DNA from: Pseudonocardia kunmingensis
GTDB taxonomy: Bacteria; Actinomycetota; Actinomycetes; Mycobacteriales; Pseudonocardiaceae
Direction of reading: 5' to 3'
Assembly: GCF_006716445.1 (NCBI RefSeq)
Contig: NZ_VFPA01000003.1
Span: 496,001 to 560,000 of the forward strand
DNA: 64,000 nucleotides
The notes under the pieces were generated by a model that was given only the letters and a program-made list of their open reading frames with translations, had not been told where the DNA came from and ran no database searches. The position numbers and the translations under genes were made by a program. Below, one piece after another: positions 57,174-64,000 of the stretch (the first letter of the stretch is position 1; every line of letters begins with the position of its first letter).

Positions 57174-58207
57174 CCGCCGATCCGGCCGTCGGTGGCGGCG
57201 AGCGGGGTGCCGGCGCGTCCGGACCGGACCGCCACCACCTGCGCGACGATCGAGACCGCCGTCTCGGCCGGCGTGCGGGCGCCCAGGTCGAGCCCGACGG
57301 GCCCGCGCAGACGGGCCAGCTCGGCCTCGGTGAGACCGGCGGCGAGCAACCGCTCCCGGCGGGCGGCCTGGGTGCGGCGCGACCCCAGCGCGCCGACGAA
57401 CCCGCGCCCGCGGCGCAACGCGGCGGCGAGCACCACGTCGAACGCCGGATCGTGGTCGAGCAGCACCAGGACGTCGGCGTCGGTGAAGGCGGCGACGGCA
57501 GCGCGCACGGGCTCGAGCGACGTCTCGGTGCGCGCGCCCCAGCCGAGCAGCCGGGCCTGCGCGACCAGCGCCTCGCCGATCGCGCCCGCCCCGGCCACCA
57601 GCACCGACGGCACCGGCACCCACAGGTCGACCAGCAGCTCCGCATCCCCCGCGGTGACCCGCTCGGTGGTGGTGGCACCACGGCGCAGCAGCCCGCGGGC
57701 GGCGTCGGCCGCCGCCTCGTCGAGCGCCGCTGCGCCCAGGGTGCCGTGCGCGGCTCCCAGCTCCGGCCCGGTGAGCACCAGCGCGCCCGTGCCGTCGGCG
57801 ACCGAGACCAGCGCGGCCGGGACGCCGCCCTCGAGAGCCTCGCCCAGCGCGGCCGCCGGGGCCGCGGGCAGCGGATGCCCGAGCAGGGTGGCCCCGCCTG
57901 CGCAGGCGAGCCCGGCGTCGAGCGCCGTGGCCTCCGCCACGTGGGCCTCCTGGGTGCGGGGCCCCGCGACGGCCGCCGCGGCCAGCGGCAGCACCGCGTC
58001 GTCGAGCGCGCCGCGGTAGAGCACGCCCGCCGTGGCGCCGCTCGCCGTGCCCGCCACGAGCTGGCCGCTCTCGACCGTGCCGAAGCCGTGGCGGGCGAGC
58101 ACACGCACCACGGCAACGCCCTCGGGGGCCCAGCGACGCAGTGCCGCACCCAGCTCCAGGGCCGCACCCAGCTCCCCGACCCCCGCCGCAGGCCCCGCAT
58201 CCGTCAC
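57170..58207 (-). CDS. XdhC/CoxF-family molybdenum-enzyme maturation protein
   Basis: 345 residues from the GTG giving VTDAGPAAGVGE. N-terminal XdhC domain (VRVLARHGFGTVESGQLVAG) and C-terminal Rossmann-type domain (VPSVLVAGAGAIGEALVAQA; LLDHDPAFDVVLAAALRRGR, FVGALGSRRTQAARRERLLA). In other bacteria XdhC binds the molybdenum cofactor, directs its sulfuration and loads xanthine dehydrogenase. No molybdoenzyme gene is in this window. The start is uncertain by up to 16 codons. Confidence 0.85.
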   Translation of the reverse strand: MTDAGPAAGVGELGAALELGAALRRWAPEGVAVVRVLARHGFGTVESGQLVAGTASGATAGVLYRGALDDAVLPLAAAAVAGPRTQEAHVAEATALDAGLACAGGATLLGHPLPAAPAAALGEALEGGVPAALVSVADGTGALVLTGPELGAAHGTLGAAALDEAAADAARGLLRRGATTTERVTAGDAELLVDLWVPVPSVLVAGAGAIGEALVAQARLLGWGARTETSLEPVRAAVAAFTDADVLVLLDHDPAFDVVLAAALRRGRGFVGALGSRRTQAARRERLLAAGLTEAELARLRGPVGLDLGARTPAETAVSIVAQVVAVRSGRAGTPLAATDGRIGG

Positions 58208-58437
58208 GCGGCCAAGAGTAGCGACCGGCACCGACGACGACGCGGCCCCGAGCACCGACCGGCGTGTGACACGATCGGTCAGCAGTTGCGGAACTCCTCC
58301 GCCGCTGCCACCGTTGATCCGGACATCGCGCCCGCAACGGACGTCGATCTGCCCGCACCCACGACAGGAACAATGGACCCCGCAGACAGTACCGGCGCCG
58401 TCCTCGCAGGACGGCGTCCCGACCGGGCCGGTAGCCC

Positions 58438-59814
58438 GTGACCGTACTCAACATCCTCCTGGGCGTTCTCGTGGTCGTCGCGATCACCGCCCTCACCGGG
58501 TACTTCGTGGCCCAGGAGTTCGGCTACATGGCCGTGGACCGCTCCCGGCTGAAGTCCCGCGCGAACGCGGGTGACGCAGGCGCGCGACGCGCGCTCGACA
58601 TCACCCGCCGCACCTCGTTCATGCTCTCCGGCGCGCAGCTGGGCATCACCGTCACCGGCCTGCTGGTCGGCTACGTGGCCGAGCCGCTGATCGGCGAGGG
58701 CGTCGCGGGCCTGCTCGGCGGCGCCGGCATCCCCGCGGGCCTCGGTGCCGCGGTCGGCGCGGTCGTCGCGCTGCTCGTCGCCACCGTCGTGCAGATGGTG
58801 TTCGGCGAGCTGTTCCCGAAGAACCTCGCGATCGCCCGGCCCGAGCCGGTGGCCCGCGCGCTGGCGCTGTCCACCTCGGTCTACCTCGCGGCGTTCGGCT
58901 GGCTCATCCGGCTGTTCGACGCCGCATCGAACCTGCTGCTCAAGGCGCTGCGCATCGAGCCGGTGCACGACGTCGAGCACGCGGCAACGCCGCGCGACCT
59001 GGAAGCGATCATCGACGAGTCCCGCGACAGCGGCGACCTCGACGACGAGATGTCCACCCTGCTCGACCGGGTGCTCGACTTCACCGACCGCACGGCGCGT
59101 GCGGCGATGATCCCGCGACCGAAGGTCACCTCGATCCCGGCCGACACCGGCGTCGCCCAGCTCGTCGAGCTCATGGCCTCGGGCCACTCGCGCCTGCCGG
59201 TCATCGGCACGAGCCCCGACGACGTCGTGGGCGTCATCTGCCTGCGCGACGTGCTCGCCCTCGAGGACCGCGCCGACCTCGCCACGCTGCGCGTCGCCGA
59301 CGTCGCCCGCACACCCGTCCTCGTCCCCGCCTCGCTCCCGCTGCCCGCCGTGCTCGACCGCCTCCGCGATGCCGACGACGAGTTCGCCGTGGTCGTCGAC
59401 GAGTACGGCGGCCTCGCCGGCGTGATCACCACGGAGGACATCGCGGAGGAGCTCATCGGCGAGATCACCGACGAGCACGACCCCGCCGGGGCGGACGGCA
59501 CCGCCGTCGGCGACGGGGAGTGGACGGTGCCCGGCACGCTCTCCGTGGAGGAGGTGGAACGCCTGCTCGACGCCGACCTGCCCGCGGGTGAGTACCAGAC
59601 CGTCGGCGGCCTGGTGATCGACGAGCTGCAGCGGCTCCCCCAGCCCGGCGACACCGTGCGCATCACGCTGGCGAACCCCTCGCTCACCGAGGAGGGCGAA
59701 CCCCCGCGCACGCTGGCCCTCACGGTGCTCGCCCTCGAACGACGCGTGCCGTCGTCCGTGCGGCTGGCGTGGGCCGACGAGAACGTCGACGAGAACGCGG
59801 AGACCTCCTCATGA
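58438..59814 (+). CDS. CNNM/CorC-type membrane transporter with CBS pair (first paralogue)
   Basis: 458 residues. Four-helix DUF21/CNNM domain (VVVAITALTGYFVAQEFGYM, FMLSGAQLGITVTGLLVGYV, VVQMVFGELFPKNLAIARPE), a CBS pair (ARAAMIPRPKVTSIPADTGV, HSRLPVIGTSPDDVVGVICL, EFAVVVDEYGGLAGVITTED) and a CorC_HlyC domain (GEYQTVGGLVIDELQRLPQP). Family members move Mg2+ or Co2+ and bind ATP in the CBS pair. GTG start. Shares ATGA with a shorter paralogue that follows. Confidence 0.92.
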   Translation: MTVLNILLGVLVVVAITALTGYFVAQEFGYMAVDRSRLKSRANAGDAGARRALDITRRTSFMLSGAQLGITVTGLLVGYVAEPLIGEGVAGLLGGAGIPAGLGAAVGAVVALLVATVVQMVFGELFPKNLAIARPEPVARALALSTSVYLAAFGWLIRLFDAASNLLLKALRIEPVHDVEHAATPRDLEAIIDESRDSGDLDDEMSTLLDRVLDFTDRTARAAMIPRPKVTSIPADTGVAQLVELMASGHSRLPVIGTSPDDVVGVICLRDVLALEDRADLATLRVADVARTPVLVPASLPLPAVLDRLRDADDEFAVVVDEYGGLAGVITTEDIAEELIGEITDEHDPAGADGTAVGDGEWTVPGTLSVEEVERLLDADLPAGEYQTVGGLVIDELQRLPQPGDTVRITLANPSLTEEGEPPRTLALTVLALERRVPSSVRLAWADENVDENAETSS

Positions 59815-60809
59815 GCACGGGTGCCGCACTGGGTGTGTCCGCGCTGCTGATCGCGCTGAGCGCGTTCTTCGTCGCGATCGAGTTCGCGCTCGTCGCGGCC
59901 CGCCGCTACCGCCTCGAGGAGGCCGCCGCGCGCAGCGCGTCCGGACGAGCGGCGCTCAAGTCGGCGAAGGACCTGTCACTGCTGCTGGCGGGCTCGCAGC
60001 TGGGCATCACCCTGTGCACCCTGGGGCTCGGCGCGGTCGGCAAGCCGGCCGTCGAGGAGCTGCTGCACCCGCTGTTCACCGGCCTCGGTGACCCGTGGAC
60101 GACGATCGTCTCGTTCGTCCTGTCGCTGCTGGTCGTGACGTTCCTGCACCTCGTCGTCGGGGAGATGGCCCCCAAGTCCTGGGCCATCGCGCACCCCGAG
60201 CGCTCGGCCACCCTGCTGGCGCTGCCGATGCGGGCCTTCATGGTCCTCACCCGGCCGGTACTGGTCGCGCTGAACGGCATGGCGAACTGGTGCCTGCACC
60301 GGGTGGGCGTCGAGCCCGTCGACGAGCTGGCGAGCGGGCACAACCCCGACGACCTGCGCGAGCTCGTCGAGCACTCCGCCACCGCGGGCGCGCTCGACCC
60401 GGAGCGCCGCGACCAGATCGTCACCGCGCTCGAGCTGGACCGGGTCCCGTTGCGCGAGGTCGTCCGGCCGCGGTCGGAGGTGGCGGGCGTGCCCGCCGAC
60501 GCCGACGCCGCGGCGATCCGCGCCGCCGCCCGCGACAGCGGCCACCTGCGGCTCGTCGTCGGTGACGCCGACGGGCACGCGGTCGGCGTCGTCCACGTGC
60601 GGGACGCGCTGGCCGTCCCCGGCGGCACCACGGCGCGGGAGCTGATGCGCCCGGTCCGGACGCTGGCGGCCGACCTCCCGCTGCACGACGCGCTCGGCGC
60701 GATGCGCGCCGAGCACACCCAGATAGCCCTGGTGGAGCAGGAAGGTTCGGTGGTGGGCCTGGTGACCCTGCAGGACCTGCTGGACCGCCTGCTCCCGGCC
60801 CCCGCCTGA
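59811..60809 (+). CDS. CNNM/CBS membrane protein (second paralogue, no CorC_HlyC domain)
   Basis: 332 residues. Same plan as the first: helices SALLIALSAFFVAIEFALVA and LLAGSQLGITLCTLGLGAVG, VVGEMAPKSWAIAHPERSAT, then two degenerate CBS modules (LRLVVGDADGHAVGVVHVRD; TQIALVEQEGSVVGLVTLQD). It stops after the CBS pair and lacks the C-terminal CorC_HlyC domain. It likely pairs with the upstream product. Overlapping start by ATGA. Confidence 0.9.
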   Translation: MSTGAALGVSALLIALSAFFVAIEFALVAARRYRLEEAAARSASGRAALKSAKDLSLLLAGSQLGITLCTLGLGAVGKPAVEELLHPLFTGLGDPWTTIVSFVLSLLVVTFLHLVVGEMAPKSWAIAHPERSATLLALPMRAFMVLTRPVLVALNGMANWCLHRVGVEPVDELASGHNPDDLRELVEHSATAGALDPERRDQIVTALELDRVPLREVVRPRSEVAGVPADADAAAIRAAARDSGHLRLVVGDADGHAVGVVHVRDALAVPGGTTARELMRPVRTLAADLPLHDALGAMRAEHTQIALVEQEGSVVGLVTLQDLLDRLLPAPA

Positions 60810-60812
60810 CGC

Positions 60813-60861
60813 GACGAACGGCACTCTCGTCGGTACCTAGCCGACGAGAGTGCCGTTCGTC
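60813..60861. repeat. Palindromic repeat family 2, copy C
   Basis: Perfect 21-bp arms (60813-60833 and 60841-60861; core GAACGGCACTCTCGTC), loop TACCTAG. It lies exactly between the convergent CNNM and glyS genes, where it may stop both transcripts. Confidence 0.85.
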
Positions 60862-60868
60862 AGGTGCG

Positions 60869-62266
60869 TCAGCAGCCCAGGAGGCGGGCGCCCAGGTAGG
60901 TCTCCACCTGGTCCAGGGCCACCCGCTCCTGCGTCATCGAGTCGCGTTCGCGGATCGTGACGGCCTGGTCGGTGAGGGTGTCGAAGTCGACCGTGAGGCA
61001 GAACGGGGTGCCGATCTCGTCCTGGCGGCGGTAGCGGCGCCCGATCGCGCCCGCGTCGTCGAACTCGACGTTCCAGTGCTTGCGCAGCGCCGCGGCGAGG
61101 TCGCGGGCCTTCGGCGAGAGGTCGGCGTTGCGCGAGAGCGGCAGCACCGCGGCCTTGACGGGCGCGAGGCGGCGGTCCAGGCGCAGCACGACGCGCTTGT
61201 CGACGCCGCCCTTGGCGTTGGGGGCCTCGTCCTCGGTGTAGGCCTCGACGAGGAACGCCATCATCGAGCGGCCCACACCGGCCGCCGGCTCGATCACGTA
61301 CGGGCGGTAGCGGGTGCCCGAGGCCTGGTCGTAGAACGACAGGTCCACGCCGGAGTGGTTGGAGTGCGTGGTGAGGTCGAAGTCGGTGCGGTTGGCGATG
61401 CCTTCGAGCTCGCCCCACTCCTGGCCCGTGAAGCCGAACCGGTACTCGATGTCGACGGTGCGCTTCGAGTAGTGGGAGAGCTTCTCCTTCGGGTGCTCGT
61501 AGTGGCGCAGGTTCTCCCCGTCGATGCCCAGGTCGGTGTACCAGCGCGTGCGCTCGTCGATCCAGTACTGGTGCAGCTCCTCGTCGGAGCCAGGCTCGAC
61601 GAAGTACTCCATCTCCATCTGCTCGAACTCGCGCGTGCGGAAGATGAAGTTGCCCGGGGTGATCTCGTTGCGGAAGCTCTTGCCCATCTGGCCGATGCCG
61701 AACGGCGGCTTCTTGCGCGACGTGGTCTGGACGTTGAGGAAGTTGACGAAGATGCCCTGCGCCGTCTCCGGGCGCAGGTAGGCCAGCCCCTCCTCGGACT
61801 CCACCGGGCCGAGGTAGGTCTTGAGCATCATGTTGAAGTCGCGCGGCTCGGTGTACTGGCCGCGGGTGCCGCAGTTGGGGCAGGGCACGTCGGACAGGTC
61901 GTCCTCGGTGGTCTCCTTGCCGGTGCGCTCGGAGTACTCCTCGGCCAGCTGGTCGGCCCGGAACCGGCGGTGGCAGCTCAGGCACTCCACGAGCGGGTCG
62001 TTGAAGACCCCGACGTGGCCCGAGGCCACCCAGACCTGGCGGGGCAGGATCACCGAGGAGTCGAGACCCACGACGTCCTCGCGGCTGGTGACCATGTACT
62101 TCCACCACTGCCGCTTGAGGTTCTCCTTGAGCTCGACGCCCAAGGGCCCGTAGTCCCACGCCGACCGGGTACCGCCGTAGATCTCACCCGACGCGAAGAC
62201 GAAGCCGCGGCGCTTGGCGAGCGCGACGATGGTGTCGATCTTTGCGGACGAGGGCTTGCTGGCCAC
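60869..62266 (-). CDS. glyS: Glycine--tRNA ligase
   Basis: 465 residues, class II alpha2-type. Motif 2 region PGNFIFRTREFEQMEMEYFV; motif 1 region VSESEEGLAYLRPETAQGIF-like (SEEGLAYLRPETAQGIFVNF); motif 3 near VIEPAAGVGRSMMAFLVEAY. A Cys-rich insert (ECLSCHRRF and CPNCGTRGQ) may bind zinc. C-terminal anticodon domain with VVLRLDRRLAPVKAAVLPLS. GTG start. Essential; single gene between two palindromes and a small ORF. Confidence 0.95.
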   Translation of the reverse strand: MASKPSSAKIDTIVALAKRRGFVFASGEIYGGTRSAWDYGPLGVELKENLKRQWWKYMVTSREDVVGLDSSVILPRQVWVASGHVGVFNDPLVECLSCHRRFRADQLAEEYSERTGKETTEDDLSDVPCPNCGTRGQYTEPRDFNMMLKTYLGPVESEEGLAYLRPETAQGIFVNFLNVQTTSRKKPPFGIGQMGKSFRNEITPGNFIFRTREFEQMEMEYFVEPGSDEELHQYWIDERTRWYTDLGIDGENLRHYEHPKEKLSHYSKRTVDIEYRFGFTGQEWGELEGIANRTDFDLTTHSNHSGVDLSFYDQASGTRYRPYVIEPAAGVGRSMMAFLVEAYTEDEAPNAKGGVDKRVVLRLDRRLAPVKAAVLPLSRNADLSPKARDLAAALRKHWNVEFDDAGAIGRRYRRQDEIGTPFCLTVDFDTLTDQAVTIRERDSMTQERVALDQVETYLGARLLGC

Positions 62267-62357
62267 GGGTGACTCCAGGACGACGGATGGTGAGCGCCCA
62301 GCCTATCCGCCGCGCTCCACCGGGTTGCCGAGCCCCGTCCGCCCGGAGGGGTGAGAT

Positions 62358-62732
62358 CTACTCGCCCCAGTCCAGCTGGTGCTCGGGCGTGCCGACCGCC
62401 CTGCCGTGCGCGACCACCGCGGACCTGGCCACGGCGTCACCCTTGCGGTACCGGAACGCCCGCCCGGCGAAGACCACCACGCGGTCCCCGCCGACCTCGA
62501 AATCGGCGTACCACCCGTCGTCCGGGAGCAGCGCGGCGGCGAGGGCCGCGGCGAGCGCGTCGGCCCGCTCCGCCGGCGCCTCGAAGTCGAGGAACGTCCA
62601 CACGGGCGGCTGGCCGGGTGACGTCGACCCCGACACGTCCTCCCGCCACAGCCGCACCACCCGCAGGTCCGGGACCTCCACGACGGCCCCGGTCCGCAGG
62701 CTCTCGATCAGCATCCTCCCGCGCAGCAGCAT
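62358..62732 (-). CDS. Uncharacterised small protein
   Basis: 124 residues (118 if Met7 is used). Composition and strand pattern look real: VPDLRVVRLWREDVSGSTSP, GQPPVWTFLDFEAPAERADA, LLPDDGWYADFEVGGDRVVV and FAGRAFRYRKGDAVARSAVV, alternating strands and one helix as in small alpha/beta proteins of unknown function. No signal peptide or membrane segment. Divergent from the ArsR gene. Confidence 0.65.
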   Translation of the reverse strand: MLLRGRMLIESLRTGAVVEVPDLRVVRLWREDVSGSTSPGQPPVWTFLDFEAPAERADALAAALAAALLPDDGWYADFEVGGDRVVVFAGRAFRYRKGDAVARSAVVAHGRAVGTPEHQLDWGE

Positions 62733-62768
62733 GCTGGGATCATGCCTCGAACCTCCTAGAAGAGTTGA

Positions 62769-62778
62769 CTTATATAAG
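62769..62778. promoter_or_regulatory. ArsR operator/promoter
   Basis: CTTATATAAG, a perfect palindrome in an AT-rich patch that is rare in this DNA. It overlaps a TTGACT (-35-like) hexamer at 62765-62770. Flanking AGAAG and CTTCT extend the symmetry loosely. It lies about 22 bp before the arsR start: autorepression is likely. Confidence 0.55.
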
Positions 62779-62799
62779 CAGCTTCTTTAGATTCCTCCC

Positions 62800-63141
62800 G
62801 TGCACGCGTTCGACGTCCTCGGCGACCCGGTCCGGCGCCGGATCCTCGAGCTGCTGGCCGCGGGCGAGCAGAGCTCGGGGGAGGTCACCGCGGTCGTCCG
62901 CGCGGAGTTCGGCATCTCCCAGCCCGCGGTGTCGCAGCACCTGAAGGTCCTGCGCGACAACGGCTTCGCCTCCGTCCGCGCGGAGGGCACGCGCCGGCTC
63001 TACGCGGTGCGGCCCGAACCGCTGCAGGACGTCGACGCGTGGCTGACCCCCTTCCGCCGGTTCTGGACGCCGCGGCTGGCGGCGCTGGCCACCGAGATCG
63101 CGCGCGGCAAGCGGGAGCGCCGCGACCAACCCGAGGAGTGA
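62800..63141 (+). CDS. ArsR-family regulator
   Basis: 113 residues; GTG start. Winged HTH: VLGDPVRRRILELLAAGEQS, SGEVTAVVRAEFGISQPAVS, QHLKVLRDNGFASVRAEGTR, RLYAVRPEPLQDVDAWL. It lacks the CxC metal site of ArsR proper, so it is the metal-independent type usually paired with an AHSA1 gene. Followed three bases later by that partner. Confidence 0.92.
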   Translation: MHAFDVLGDPVRRRILELLAAGEQSSGEVTAVVRAEFGISQPAVSQHLKVLRDNGFASVRAEGTRRLYAVRPEPLQDVDAWLTPFRRFWTPRLAALATEIARGKRERRDQPEE

Positions 63142-63144
63142 CCG

Positions 63145-63768
63145 ATGTTCGACATCGACCCCCAGATCAGCGCCGTGCAGCGGCAGGTCGGCACGACCGA
63201 GCGCGACGGCAGGGAGGCCAAGGTCGTCACGATCAGCCAGGCCTACGACACCGAGGTCGACGACCTCTGGGAGGCCTGCACGACCTCGCAGCGCCTGGCG
63301 CGCTGGTTCGCCCCCGTCTCCGGCGAGCTGCGCCTGGGCGGGCGCTACCGGATCGAGGGCAACGCCGAAGGCACGGTGCAGCGGTGCGACCCGCCGAAGA
63401 GCTTCTCGCTGACCTGGGAGTTCGGCGGCGGGGTCAGCTGGGTCGAGGTCCGCCTCTCCCCCGAGCCCGGCGGCGGGTCGCGCTTCGAGCTGGCGCACAC
63501 GGCGTACGTCGAGGAGCACTGGGAGCAGTACGGCCCGGGCGCGGTGGGGCTCGGCTACGACATGTCGCTGGCCGCACTGGCGCTGCACCTGCGCACCGGA
63601 TCGGCCGCAGGCGACCAGGAGCACGCGGGCTGGTGGGCCTCGGACGCGGGCAAGCGGTTCCTGGCCGCGGCGGGGGAGCGCTGGTACGAGGCCGACGTGG
63701 CCGGCGGCGCGCCGCCGGAGACGGCCCGCGGCGCCGCCGACCGGACCATCGCGGCCTACACCGCCTGA
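63145..63768 (+). CDS. SRPBCC (AHSA1-like) protein
   Basis: 207 residues; ATG behind GAGGAG within the arsR stop region. AHSA1/START fold: VTISQAYDTEVDDLWEACTT, SQRLARWFAPVSGELRLGGR, YRIEGNAEGTVQRCDPPKSF, SLTWEFGGGVSWVEVRLSP, and the ending VEEHWEQYGPGAVGLGYDMS. The long C-terminus (about 50 extra residues) is typical of ArsR-linked members. A hydrophobic ligand is assumed; function unknown. Confidence 0.9.
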   Translation: MFDIDPQISAVQRQVGTTERDGREAKVVTISQAYDTEVDDLWEACTTSQRLARWFAPVSGELRLGGRYRIEGNAEGTVQRCDPPKSFSLTWEFGGGVSWVEVRLSPEPGGGSRFELAHTAYVEEHWEQYGPGAVGLGYDMSLAALALHLRTGSAAGDQEHAGWWASDAGKRFLAAAGERWYEADVAGGAPPETARGAADRTIAAYTA

Positions 63769-63778
63769 CACCCGCTCG

Positions 63779-63843
63779 CACACCGACTCCTGCGCTGCCA
63801 CACCGACTGCAATCGGTGTGCGAGCGCAGCGATCGGTGTGTCA
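63779..63843. repeat. Palindromic repeat family 3, copy C
   Basis: Third 65-bp unit of the family seen at 32309 and 32405. Inner stem CACACCGACTGCAATCGGTG with outer CACACCGAC and GATCGGTGTG arms. It lies 11 bp after the AHSA1-like gene. Confidence 0.75.
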
Positions 63844-63866
63844 GCGTGCTCTGGCACGCTCGCCGC

Positions 63867-64000
63867 GTGCCTCCCCGTCGCATCGACGCCGCCGAGCGGC
63901 GTGCCCGCCTCGCCGCCCGACACCGGCTCACCCCGGCCGGGCGCACCGACGACGTCGTCGCGATCGCCGACGACCTGGCCGGGCTGCACTCGACCGATCC
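63867..64000 (+). CDS. Winged-helix DNA-binding protein, start only
   Basis: The first 44 codons are visible before the window ends: VPPRRIDAAERRARLAARHR, LTPAGRTDDVVAIADDLAGL, HSTDP. This opening is usual for the HTH_42/AlkZ-like winged-helix family (YcaQ-related DNA glycosylases) of actinobacteria. GTG start; no strong ribosome site, possibly because the family-3 repeat lies just upstream. The rest is outside the window. Confidence 0.65.
   Translation, partial: MPPRRIDAAERRARLAARHRLTPAGRTDDVVAIADDLAGLHSTD

Overview
The window is high-GC DNA from a filamentous-type actinobacterium, most likely a member of the Pseudonocardiaceae (inference). The reasons are very strong G/C third-position use, many GTG starts, four-base start/stop overlaps, an F420-type luciferase-like oxidoreductase, and a gas-vesicle operon of the actinomycete type (A-F-G-O-J-L-S-K). 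Only one tRNA gene (Asn) was found, and no rRNA or CRISPR array.

Layout. 0-3.6 kb: an MFS exporter cut by the window edge, then a flavin oxidase and a luciferase-like monooxygenase. 3.6-10 kb: a decayed integrative element at tRNA-Asn. It has a 36-bp att duplication, two generations of dead tyrosine integrase, an IS30 and an IS256 element, a duplicated structured ~235-bp repeat, and a membrane protein with 33 perfect GGGPS repeats. 10-15.5 kb: a galactose operon (GH42 beta-galactosidase, DeoR regulator, galT, galK). 15.5-17.7 kb: a complete group II intron inserted in the hairpin behind galK. 17.7-24.3 kb: a PaiB-like protein facing the gas-vesicle operon. 24.4-28.9 kb: a redox/signalling cluster (BtrH-like peptidase fold, OsmC, cyclic-nucleotide-binding histidine kinase, receiver-thioredoxin-reductase fusion). 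29.2-36.7 kb: sugar-acid and hydroxy-acid catabolism (semialdehyde dehydrogenase, FAH-family enzyme, GntR, GlcD-like oxidase, tartrate-type dehydrogenase), then an F420-type oxidoreductase with a TetR regulator. 36.7-43.5 kb: a DASS transporter, a D-amino-acid module (D-aminoacylase, D-threonine-aldolase-like PLP enzyme, RidA) and a GH20-like hydrolase. 43.5-50.3 kb: polysaccharide deacetylase lipoprotein, DUF4015-type glycosidase, an rtcB pseudogene, a methyltransferase, and dnaG with a downstream partner. 51.3-64 kb: TetR/P450, truncated haemoglobin, ECF41-like sigma factor, YccF, dgt, YdcF-like, XdhC-like, two CNNM/CBS proteins, glyS, an ArsR/AHSA1 pair, and the start of a winged-helix protein.

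Intergenic DNA is unusually structured. Four families of palindromic sequence are described here, three of them repeated inside the window and mostly lying between convergent genes. Several divergent regulator/target pairs carry clear symmetric operators. The most unusual items are the tandem tRNA-Asn insertion scar with its duplicated structured element, the GGGPS-repeat membrane protein, the group II intron that splits a terminator-like hairpin, and the two gas-vesicle-linked proteins with oppositely charged tails.
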